NCBI GenBank assembly: GCA_035079385.1
Contig: JAVHKY010000052.1
Location: forward strand, 8,618,001 to 8,682,000
Direction: 5' to 3'
DNA length: 64,000 bases
Source of the DNA: Aspidiotus rigidus
Taxonomy: Eukaryota > Arthropoda > Insecta > Hemiptera > Diaspididae
Below are positions 10,898 to 20,325 of the stretch, in pieces; position 1 is the stretch's first letter; every line of letters starts with the position of its first letter. The translations under genes and the position numbers were made by a program. The notes under the pieces are model-generated. The model had not been told where the DNA came from. It searched no databases and was given only the letters and a program-made list of their open reading frames with translations.

Positions 10898-11163
10898 CTA
10901 TTCGGACCGGGCATATTGTAGATTCGCTAGCGTCGTATGTGTAAAATGCGGAGAAAGTACTGATAAGCAAATGGTGATGGTGACTTGAAACTAGAGGTGA
11001 TTTTCTAATTTTTCTTCAATTCCTCCAAAAATGATGAATTTAGGCGTGTACTCGTAAGGAACAAAATTGAAGAGCGGAAAATTTTCTTTCAGAAGAAAAT
11101 ATTTTTGGGAGAATTTAAAAAATTCAAAAATTTTGCGCGACACTAGAACTGCCCGGTCGTAAT
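10898..11163. mobile_element. MITE, family TTCGGACCGGGC, copy 2
   Basis: Collinear with 3133-3400. The left end CTATTCGGACCGGGC is intact; the right end has decayed to GCCCGGTCGTAAT. Confidence 0.8.
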
Positions 11164-11245
11164 CCAACGAGAGTTTGCCACGATGTGACGATCCTTAGGC
11201 CTTTTCACTAAAAAATGTGCCGGCACGTGAAAACAAGATATCAAA

Positions 11246-11383
11246 TGTGACCTGCGATGAGAAAAGGATGCTCATTGCCCACTGACAGGAGCACCATTTC
11301 TCTCTGATTAGATGTCCAATCAGAGAGAAATGGTGTTCTTGCGCCAATGGGCAATGAGCATCCTTTTCTTATCGCAGGTCACA
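11246..11383. mobile_element. Hairpin MITE, family TGTGACCTGCGATGAG, copy 1
   Basis: Nearly perfect foldback: TGTGACCTGCGATGAGAAAA is complementary to the right end, and the two arms meet around GATTAGATGTCCAATC. A second copy is at 33153-33290. A third hairpin with the same outer TGTGACCTG is at 18957-19075. Transcribed, each could form one long stem. Confidence 0.8.
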
Positions 11384-11397
11384 AAGTATCATTGCTA

Positions 11398-11584
11398 TAG
11401 TCTGTTCCATGTAAGAATAGAATTTTTCAACTGTCACACTGGCTAGCTGCCGCGACAACGCATGGACGACGGACCAATCACGTACAAGTTGCGTTTCGCT
11501 TCCAGTATGTGTCCCTACCATTTCCTCTCCCCGGAGCTCGCCGCTATGGTCACGAAAAATTCTATTCTTACGTGGAACAGACTA
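11398..11584. mobile_element. 187-bp TA-flanked MITE, family TAGTCTGTTCCACG, copy 1
   Basis: Inverted ends TAGTCTGTTCCATGTAAGAA and TTCTTACGTGGAACAGACTA extend to about 33 bp. TA at 11396-11397 and 11585-11586. A second copy in the opposite orientation is at 60023-60209, same size. The size and TA duplication fit a mariner-type MITE. Confidence 0.85.
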
Positions 11585-11586
11585 TA

Positions 11587-11911
11587 ATAGACCATTTTTG
11601 TGATGACGTATATATGGGAAATTTACATTTGCAAGCTGCTACTCTGCTGGCGCGCATAGTGCTCTTTTACATAGGATTTTGCAAACTTTGATAAATATTA
11701 GAAGAACCCTTCAAATGTTAAGCTTTTGTGATATTTTTAACAAAAGTAGAACTAATGATGAACATTTTTTGTATGAAACATCTGGAGATTCAATGAACAG
11801 CAGGGTACGTATACTCAAATTCATTCAAATAGTATCTACAGTCATATCCAATGTAGATACATTTTTTGTAAACAAGATGAAAATTATGACGTCATACCAA
11901 AATGGTCTATA
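11587..11911. mobile_element. MITE with ends ATAGACCATTTT
   Basis: Inverted ends ATAGACCATTTTTGTGATGA and TCATACCAAAATGGTCTAT lie next to TA dinucleotides, directly abutting the previous MITE. Open frames inside (11509-11691, 11679-11921) cross element borders and are not genes. Confidence 0.65.
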
Positions 11912-12166
11912 CCCCCACTGAGCGGCAGCATATCGTTACGATTGGCCAACTCTCGTTGGATAGACTTTTACGTTTCCGGCGTGCTCTCGTATCGCGTCTC
12001 GCACTCTCCCATTGGTTGTGTGCGTTTGACACGCGTCGGTATTTCACGCCACACTGGGAGGGAAGTTGATTCCGCGAGTCTTCGAAGTTCTTGCGTTCGC
12101 ACGCTCGCGTTGCGCGGTGTTGCGTGTTGTATTCATGCTTTGGACTGTGGGTCCTTGGGTCTGTAT

Positions 12167-12431
12167 CTTAGACCATCTAGTAACATAGACTGCCAATAGT
12201 GATAAGAAGTACTCGGAACACTGAAGATGAAATAAGATGGACGAGTCTTTATCGTAGCACGGCGTTAAACGTATCAACGGGCGTGGCTTATAATCATCCT
12301 TACCCCGTCCGAATACCAAACCGTCTATGTTAGACCCGTCCGTCTTATTTTCTGCCACCAGTCTTCCGACAACTTATAACGTCGTTTACGTATTGAATCG
12401 GCGGTCCATGTTAATTACTATATGGACTAAG
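12167..12431. mobile_element. hAT-like MITE inserted in the foldback element
   Basis: Perfect 8-bp TSD GTCTGTAT at 12159-12166 and 12432-12439. Ends CTTAGACCATCTAGTAA and (complement) CTTAGTCCATATAGTAA. Non-coding, 265 bp. Confidence 0.82.
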
Positions 12432-12439
12432 GTCTGTAT

Positions 12440-13660
12440 GGACTTTGAATAATTATTTTCCAAAATGTTCTACTTGAAAAAAGACGAAGTACAAGAATAT
12501 TTTTGGACTTTGAAAATTTTTTTAGGTAATTCACTTGAAAAAAGACAAAGTACCAGAATATTATTGGACTGAAAATATTTTCCTGGATGATTTACTCAAA
12601 ACAACAACAGAGTCCGAGATTAATACTGGACTTGAATTATGTTTTGAGGTATTTAACTCGAGAAAACGATGAAGTACAAGAATATTTTTGGACTTGGAAA
12701 ATTTTTTGGTGTATTTTACTTTAAAAAAGGACAAAGTACCAGAATATTATTCGACTTGGAATATTTTCCTGAATGATTTACTCAAAAAAACGACCGAGTC
12801 CGAGATTAATACTGAACTTGGAATATTTTTCGAGATATTTTACTCGAGGAAACGACAGAGTAAAAGAATTTTTTGAACTTGGGATATTTTCCTGGATGAT
12901 TTACTCAAAAAACAACTGAGTGTGAGAATAGTTTTGTACTTGGAATATTTTTTTTGAAATATTTTACTCCAAAAACAATCCAAGTACAAGAACATTTTGG
13001 ACTTGGAAAATTGTTTTGAGATGTTTTACTTGAGAAAACAATCAGTTATGTCTCAGAAAATATTATAAGTCAAAAAATGTTCCAAAACTTTATTCTTTTT
13101 TGAGAGATCACGAGAAATATTCCAAGCCCAAAAATATATTCTGGTACTTTCTTGTTTTTGTCATTTTCTCGCGTAAAATATCTCGAAGAATATTCCGAGT
13201 CTAATATTATTCTTGGACTTTGTCATTTTTCAAGTAGAATATCCTGGAAAATATTCTCATACTTCGTTGTTTTTCTAATTCAAATATCTTGAATTAACAA
13301 AATTTTCCAAGTCCAAAAATATTCTTTTACTTCGTCGGTTTCTCGAGTCAAATACCTCAAAAAATATTCCAAGTGCAGTATTAATCTCGGACTCTGTCGT
13401 TTTTTTTTAGTAAATCGTCCAGGAAAATATCATGTCCAATAATATTCTGGTACTTTGTCTTTTTTTTCAAGTGAATTTACCTTGAAAAATATTCGAAGTT
13501 CAATAATATTCTCGGACTTGATCATTTTTTCAAGTAGAATATCTCAATGAATTTTTGAAGTCCAAACATTTTTTGGTACTTTGGTTGAGTAAAATATTTC
13601 GAAAAAAATTTTCAACAAAAATATTCTTGTACTTCGTCTTTTTTTCGAGTAAAACATTTT
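12440..13660. repeat. Palindromic satellite filling the foldback loop
   Basis: Phrases such as AAGTACAAGAATATTTTTGG, GACAAAGTACCAGAATATTA and GAGTCCGAGATTAATACT recur in the left half. Their complements (CCAATAATATTCTGGTACTT, AGTATTAATCTCGGACTC) recur in the right half, meeting near 13050. Units are about 100-130 bp made of shorter degenerate sub-units of the form TACTC-GAAAA-CGA-AGTAC. Confidence 0.75.
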
Positions 13661-13840
13661 GGAAGTCCATACAGGCCCAAGGACCCACAGGCAGTCCAAA
13701 GCATGAATACAAGACGCAATACCGCGCAACGCGCGCGTGCGAACGCAAAAACTTCGAACACTCGTGGAATCAACTTCCCTCCCAGTGTGGCGTGAAATAC
13801 CGACTCGTGCATTTGACTCGCATCTCGCGTGTTTCGAGCG

Positions 13841-14366
13841 TAACCTAGGACCAAAGTCATATATATTACTAACAAGTTGTGCATCTTACGCAATGAATAC
13901 AAAAAAATGTAAGGAAATTTATCACTATAGGCGCGCAGCGTCGCATTGCTTATGCTCTTATGGGAGAAATACACGTAAAAAGTATGTTTAGAAACTGCGT
14001 GTTATCTCCGAAAATCGATCGACACCTACCTATTTTTTCTTTTGAATATTAAAGACGAGGCTTCCAGCTTTTTTTTAAGCCATACATGAATATAAACGGT
14101 TCATTAGAATTTTAGAAATTAAAATTTGAAAAATACGTTTTCTCCATCGTCAGCCAGCTATTTCCAAAAAACTCGTGAGCAATGCTACGCCAGCGCTCAA
14201 CATTCATGTTCCGTGGCAACAACATGAAACTGCGCGAGTTACTCAACTTGGTGTTCTATACGACTTTGCCTAGGACTCTAGATTCTATTTCGTTATTGAA
14301 CCACTGTTGGTGCATTCCCTTTCTTGGTTTCATTCAGCATACATATCAGCTGGTTTCGTTGTCAAA
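13841..14366 (+). promoter_or_regulatory. 5' flank of the thiol dioxygenase gene
   Basis: Unique sequence between the foldback element and the ADO start codon. The coding frame is open upstream to 14307, but the ATG at 14367 fits family length better. No clear TATA box was identified. Confidence 0.3.
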
Positions 14367-15092
14367 ATGTCGAACATAGAGAAGATCGTAAAACAAGCTA
14401 TCAACACGTTCTCCAAGACTCAAACTGGAAGACAGCTTCAAGAAAATCTCAAGAGCTTAACGCAATATGTGAATATGTTGACTTTAAATGATGTTTACGT
14501 GGAGAAAGAATTCATCTTGAGTCAGGATCGTCTCGACAAATTCAATCCTATATTGTACATTCCAGTGTACGAAGATTTACACGTTCTAGTCAGTATTTTC
14601 ATTTTGAAATCAAATTCAGTCATTCCTCTGCACGATCATCCGTTCATGCATGGTATTCTAAAAGTGCTCTATGGTTCCGTACAGATTCAAAGTTATTCAC
14701 TTTCTAGTAATTACGTTAAGCAAAAGGATGAAAACGTAGAGTGTCTACCCAGTGAACAATATTTTGTCGAAGACATGTTATATCCACAATGTTTTATGGC
14801 ATATAGAAATTCACCAGTCCTCCTCAATGATAGGAGTGTTTGCGGAGTATTGACCCCACAATTAAATAATATTCATGAAGTGCGTTCTCATGACGGACCG
14901 TCTGCCTTCGTTGACGTATTAGCTCCGCCGTACAGTTCGATTATTAAGAACGTTGGACCTCGAGAGTGCACCTACTTTGAAGAAGTGGGAAGTTCCAAAG
15001 AAAATGCTTTGCTGTCAAGGTCATATAGACATCCAAATTACTGGACCAAAGAGATTCCATTTAAAGGTCCTCAAATATGTGTCGATTCATGA
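14367..15092 (+). CDS. ADO: 2-aminoethanethiol (cysteamine) / N-terminal cysteine dioxygenase, ADO family
   Basis: A 241-residue protein in one exon. Members of this PCO/ADO cupin family add O2 to free thiols (cysteamine to hypotaurine) or to N-terminal Cys of proteins, the latter acting as an oxygen sensor for the N-degron pathway. What is seen: an N-terminal helical part (MSNIEKIVKQAINTFSK), then the cupin with the metal-binding HDHPFMHGILKVLYG motif (about residues 92-106) and a third likely His ligand in NNIHEVRSHDGPSAF. The C-terminal phrases VDVLAPPY and YFEEVG are typical of the family. The start at 14367 has an A at -3; the frame is open 20 codons further to 14307, but that would lengthen the protein unusually. 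Candidate poly(A) signal AATAAA at 15461. Assigned by motif and length; substrate choice cannot be read from sequence. Confidence 0.92.
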   Translation: MSNIEKIVKQAINTFSKTQTGRQLQENLKSLTQYVNMLTLNDVYVEKEFILSQDRLDKFNPILYIPVYEDLHVLVSIFILKSNSVIPLHDHPFMHGILKVLYGSVQIQSYSLSSNYVKQKDENVECLPSEQYFVEDMLYPQCFMAYRNSPVLLNDRSVCGVLTPQLNNIHEVRSHDGPSAFVDVLAPPYSSIIKNVGPRECTYFEEVGSSKENALLSRSYRHPNYWTKEIPFKGPQICVDS

Positions 15093-15788
15093 ACCGCTCA
15101 TGTAAATTTGACGCGTGCTTAAAATATGAAATTTCAGGCAGAAAATTGATCAGATATCTCGTAAAAACTATTCCTTTTCTGGTCGAACCACTTCAACTCC
15201 TTATAGGTGTGTTTTTTTGAGGACCCAATCTTCAAGCGATGTTTTGGAACTGGTGACATCCATTTTCAAATTATGAAAATTTTATTCGCAGAATATCTCC
15301 GAGTCAAGTTTTGTCTTTGAACGAGAATAACGAGATGAAAAGAAATTATTTGTTTTTTACGTACAATAATCGATATTCCATTTGGAGTTTTCTTGAAAGG
15401 AAATGAATTTTACTATATGCCATTGAGTGCACTACTTGGTTCCTTGAAATATTTTGCAAAAATAAAAAAGTGTTGTTTATCGAATTCAATGTATACTTCA
15501 TTCGGAGTGCAAGCGCGAAAGAGTCGCGCTCTACAATTTCAATGGTGTGGAAAAAAAGAACTTGATAATTTTCCGAAAGTCTTCAGACCAAGATGGAAAT
15601 GGTCTCATTTGAAAGACAATTTAAAGGCTAATCAAATTTACTCTCTTCAATTTTTTAATTAAAGCTTTTGTTTCCAAGATATTTCGAGATTAGTTAACAC
15701 CTAGTTAAATGGGAAATTGTACATGGTCACGTCTATAAGAGAGTCGACAGTAGCGCGCGATCGCTACCAGCACTCCGAATTGTTGGTA
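15093..15788 (+). other. 3' flank of the ADO gene, no further gene
   Basis: AT-rich, with AATAAA at 15461. The 89-codon frame 15393-15662 lies in the likely 3' UTR or beyond and is not recognised. Confidence 0.45.
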
Positions 15789-16727
15789 CCACGAAAATTT
15801 ATCGAATGAAAACTTATAGTAGACGAAAATTAATCGCAGACGAAAATTTACAGAACTAAAATTTATAGCACATCTATCGCACAAAAATTGATCGTAAGGA
15901 TAAAAAATTCATCAGTACTATCTGTAAAAAAAATTCACAGTGTACAAAAATATCATGAGGTAAATGAAATGTTGTGGGCAATTCCTCTTAAATATACAAG
16001 AATGGGTGTTTTCTCAGAAACTCCGTTATCATCATCAGTATTATAATTATCAACGTCGTCCGTAATGTCAAAATAACGCGTGACCAAACCCTTCAGTCTT
16101 CTAGCACTATCCAGGTACTTCCTCTTTTTCGGAAGAGGATTTCCATTTCCCGCGATGACCTGTTCTGAAGTCTCTTCAATGCAATTCTGCTCACGATGTA
16201 GGGTTTCAAGGAACTTGAAAATGTTAGGGTGGACACATGCCAACCCTCGACGCTATTGTTCGTTTTCGGCATGGATTTCATTGCATGCTCGTAAACATTC
16301 CACATGGCAAGAGGGGACTTCGGATTCCGTCGCCTTCTTAGTTGAGGCCTACCGATCCAAGTGTCCTCAGAATATTGGACAACATCCTCGGCCTCTGAAG
16401 AGATTATTCCGGTATCCAGTACGGCGTTGAACGCAGACACAACTTGCGACACTGGAAAAAGCTAATTGAAATGTGCAAGATGACAAACCAGATTTTGATG
16501 ACGGAACGCTAACTTCAAATCCAGGTATCTTTTGAAGTTCTAGAAAATATCCTCGAAAAATTGAGCGGAAAATTTTTGTGCGATCAATTTTCTATCCTAT
16601 AAATTTTCATCCGATTAATTTTCGTCTACTATAAATTTTCATCCGAATAATTTTCGTCTACTATAAGTTTTCATTCGATAAATTTTCTTCTATAAGTTTT
16701 CATGCGATAAATTTTCGTACGATAAAT
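15789..16727. mobile_element. MULE-like DNA transposon fragment with repetitive ends
   Basis: The left end has ACGAAAATTTATCGAATGAA and GTAGACGAAAATTAATCG. The right end carries several inverted copies (CATTCGATAAATTTTC, GATTAATTTTCGTCTAC). Such subterminal tandem units around a Mutator-like transposase remnant suggest a deleted MULE. No TSD of about 9 bp could be confirmed. Confidence 0.65.
15953..16452 (-). pseudogene. MULE transposase C-terminal fragment (frameshifted)
   Basis: The frame starting at 16452 carries EDTWIGRPQLRRRR, then MWNVYEHAMKSM and KTNNSVEGWH. Near 16240 it shifts into the frame with VHPNIFKFLETLHREQNCIE and LPKKRKYLDSARRLKGLVTR. The W-N-x-Y...R/K-T-N-N-x-x-E-G-W-H signature is the C-terminal hallmark of animal MULE transposases that expanded in insects. 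The catalytic DDE core is missing, so this cannot move itself. Confidence 0.75.
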
Positions 16728-18956
16728 TTTTGGGATACGTTCATTGTTCCTTCTTGCCAAATAACAAAAAAAAATTGCTTCACAGTCGTCGTGCCCCCTG
16801 TATAACAACGACAAGTGGGCTTACACTTCAGTCAGAAACTCCTTGACGAGTTCGTTATCCAAGTATTAAAGTTATGGATCTGTGTTTACACCTCATGACA
16901 ACATTTTGCAATTCCTCGCCCACATGCAAAACAATTTATTGAAATGTTGAGCATGGAAAGACTTTTGAACAAAGAGAATTGAATTATTATTATCAAAAAT
17001 GCAAATGATAACAAAAAAATAATAAAATCTTGATCATAAATTAACATTATTATCAACAGTAGCATCAGTGCTTGCAGAAAACGAGAATATTCGATTGAAT
17101 ATAAACATCATCACTTCGTTTTCGTTATTTTTTTCTCCTTACGAATCTATGTGTAAAAAATAGGATGAAAATGAAATTAAGGAGCGTTCACCAACAGAAA
17201 ATTGACCAATTAAATTTTGTCAGCTCAACATCCTATGTTATCAAGCAGCTATGGTATGCAATCCATTTTGTATGCCAGCGAAGGAAAGAAAAAAAAAAAA
17301 AAAATTGACATTTGTAATACAAGGCAAATTACAAACCCTTATTACATAAGTTTTTGGACAACTACATCATAGTATCAGGTACAATCCTAAATTAATTCAA
17401 TAAGAGACTGATGATGAAAATCATTTCAGTGCAGAACCAATTAAATCAAGCTATAAATTTTTAAAGGTAAAATCCTAGAAAATTTCTCTTAAATTATGAG
17501 ATCTAATAATTTAACAACAGACTAGACTGTCAGGGTGAGGCTCTTTAAATTATTAATATTTCTATTTCTTGGCAATAATATCGAATGATCTGAAGACGAC
17601 AGTCACGTAATAGAATACATGACGAAGTAATTTTCATCCGTCTCCGCACGTTACATGTGGACAAAATAATATACTAAGGTATAATGAAACGAATAAATAA
17701 ATGAATAATTCAAAGAGATAAGTGACAACAAAATGAAAAAGGAATAAAACCTAGGAAAGTAAAACAAGAATCAAACAATTAATATTCACTTAAAAATGAA
17801 TATGACGGTTTTCAATAAACATTGAGTATCAATAAATAATAAATACTACAATTGAAGGACAGAAAATGAATAAAAGTTAAAACGAACAAAAAAGTAACGT
17901 AGAAATACCGCAGTAATAATTATGCTGACTAACCAAATTGACAAATTTGATTCATCTGAAAATGAAAATGCATTTAATCCCTGGTTTTAATTAGAAATTG
18001 GAAAAAAGTTGCCAGAATGTTCACAATGATTATGATTTTTATGATTAAAAAACTCAGGAGAATACGTACCACGTGAACAATCGTCGCATGCATTTCAATT
18101 TCTTAGGCGCTGAGCTTAGTTCTATCATTGGCGATTGGGATCGTGATCCTAAGTAATATGATTTCATTTAATAGTACCGAACTTCAATATTCGGCTATAA
18201 ATATTGTAAAAATTGTCACTAGATCAAAAAAGTTGCAAAATAATAGGAAGAATTCAAAAAGATGTATAAATGAACCACAGAATAAACAAACTTTCGAGAA
18301 GGGAATTAAAATGTTATTTGTACTAGCAGTGTATATCTACTTAAGTACTTTCTAATCCGAGGTTGTATATCTGAGTTTTCTAGGCCAATCTAAGGAATTT
18401 CATTGTAAAATTAGCCAATCATCCACTCGGTTCGTCAATGACGGAATTTGATTATTTTGTATGAAACCTATTGCTTCACCAACAAGTTGGATTTCATGAT
18501 TGTGAATAAGTAAATAAATTTAAGCCGACCCTGCTGCTACGTCACCTGCGAAATAGCTTGTTTTTTCCATCCACTTTCTACCGGAAAGAATTCAATCCAG
18601 TTCACTAGTATCTCCTCATTTCTATCCTTTCCAGCTTCTTCTTTACTTTCTTTTGACGACCTTGTTGTCTTCCTTATTTATTTTCACCTGTTTTAAATTT
18701 TCCCTCTTATTCAATTCTTCTCTTGTCACTTTTGAAATTTTCCCGCAATAGTCATGTTCCAACCTAAATTTGTGAATCAAATCCAAACCATTCAAGACAT
18801 TGTATCCTTTATACTAAAAAACTCGTTGCATACATTGTCAACTGCTTGGGTTTGCCTTCATTAACTATGTTAATTGAGGCAAACAGGGAATCTGTTTTAT
18901 TGGGGTTTCTATGTTTACAAGAACTTAATCTCGAATAAGACAAAAAGACTAATATT
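16728..18956. other. No gene seen
   Basis: More than 2 kb of very AT-rich sequence with poly-A/T runs. The 75-codon frame 18128-18355 has no motif. No repeat pair was recognised. Confidence 0.55.
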
Positions 18957-19075
18957 TGTGACCTGTCACAAAGAAATCGACCTTATGAGATTCATACTGC
19001 AGATAATTTAGTACTGCAGAAATGTAGCTCTACTGCATGAATCTTGTAAGGTCGATTTCTTCGTGACAGGTCACA
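18957..19075. mobile_element. Hairpin MITE, TGTGACCTGTCA type
   Basis: Arms TGTGACCTGTCACAAAGAAA and TTTCTTCGTGACAGGTCACA continue through ATCGACCTTA to a small loop with two TACTGCAG motifs. It shares only the outer TGTGACCTG with the family at 11246 and 33153. It abuts the LINE remnant that follows. Confidence 0.72.
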
Positions 19076-19076
19076 T

Positions 19077-19480
19077 TTGTATAAACATATGACACTAACC
19101 CAATCAAAAATACAATACGGGATTTCGGTATGGGGGAAAATTCACAAAACAAACCTGAAATCAGTAATTCAAGGTCAAAATAAATGTTTAAAAATCTTGT
19201 ACAACAGACCAAAAAGATTTAGCACAAAAGAATTACTTGAAGAAAAGGGGGTGCTTACCCTAGGAGAACTACATGAAATAAGCACGATTAAATATGTTTT
19301 CAAAAAGGGTACCTGAATGCACTACCAAAAAGAAAGAAAACTGGAAACATCAACGATCGATAATATTACCGAAAACAAAGACTAATGCAGAAAGGATTAC
19401 AAAGTATAACAAACTTGATACAGACAACGGAGAAACATTTATGAAAGAAAAATTGACGAAATATGAAAAAACGATATGAT
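19077..19480 (+). pseudogene. Non-LTR retrotransposon (LINE) 3' end of the RT ORF
   Basis: QSKIQYGISVWGKIHKTNL, then NKCLKILYNRPKRFSTKEL, matches the region C-terminal to the RT of Jockey/CR1-like elements (a Y-G-x-x-x-W-G motif followed by Q-N/K-x-x-L-K-I-x-Y). The frame breaks near 19300 and continues degenerate to about 19480. No catalytic domain remains. Confidence 0.65.
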
Positions 19481-20325
19481 ATCTGAAAAAAAGGGACAGA
19501 ACAGAAGACACATTAACTAACAATGTGTGGAAGCTTGCCGCTTGGCCCAAGAAGATGATTGTGAAATTGAATCGCATTTCTTTCTCATGACGAAAATTAC
19601 TATTTTCAAATTCAAGATTGTAGTACTATCGAACCAAACTTGGAAAAAATTCAACCATCAAAGGGTTTGGATTTGAAACTTTGTATATTGAGCTATACAG
19701 TATACGACAAGAAGGGAAATTCAAATAATTCCAACTTGTAAGGTTTATATTATACAAAGTGGTCTTGAAAAAAAATTCAATTATTAAAGGAGTTGGATTC
19801 GAAATTTTGAATATCAAGTTATATGTGTATGTATGAAAGAGTCCATAACACAACGAGGAAAAATCTCAAGGAAGACCTAAAAAATTTCAACTTTTGAATT
19901 ATATATTATGGGAGGTGGATTTGGAAACAATCCAACGTTCAAAATGTAACTCTGTTATTTAAATCAATACAACTTTGAATGATTATAAATACTGATTGAG
20001 TTCACTGGGGTTTGTTGACTACAACAAGGGCTCTATAGTTTCACATAGGTATGCTAGACCAACACTTTGGTTCAAAATTGTAACGCTGTCATTTGAATAA
20101 ATGCAACTTTGAACGACTTTCCCTTATAAACTACGAGGTAGATCATTAATTACCCAAGGACATATTTCTTTTCGCTCTTTTTTCTGATAGAATTCGAACG
20201 GAAAGCTACCAAGAAGAGCACGGTTTTGAACATTGAAAAAAAAATTAATTTCCAATTGTTTTAAATGGAAAAAACGTTTCAAACTAAAAAAAACACGTTT
20301 TTTTTACTTTTTTAAAATATGTAAC
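19481..20325. other. No gene seen
   Basis: AT-rich spacer containing loosely repeated phrases (TTGGATTTGAAACTTTG, TTGGATTCGAAATTTTG) but no coding motif. It lies just beyond the 3' end of the kinase gene, so some may be 3' UTR. Confidence 0.45.

Larger units (their letters stand above)
12020..13840. mobile_element. Large foldback element
   Basis: The left arm (about 12020-12158, containing TATTTCACGCCACACTGGGA) is inverted in the right arm (about 13672-13835, containing TCCCAGTGTGGCGTGAAATA). Between the arms are a MITE (12167-12431) and a palindromic satellite (12440-13660). The ends are diverged and no TSD was found, so the limits are approximate. Confidence 0.65.

Noticed and set aside
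11246..11383. Hairpin as a microRNA gene
   Set aside because: Stem is too long and perfect and occurs in several copies with mobile-element features.
12044..12358. 104-codon minus frame
   Set aside because: Spans the foldback arm and a MITE; no motif.
13612..13974. 120-codon minus frame with overlapping plus frames
   Set aside because: Falls in the right arm and satellite of the foldback element.
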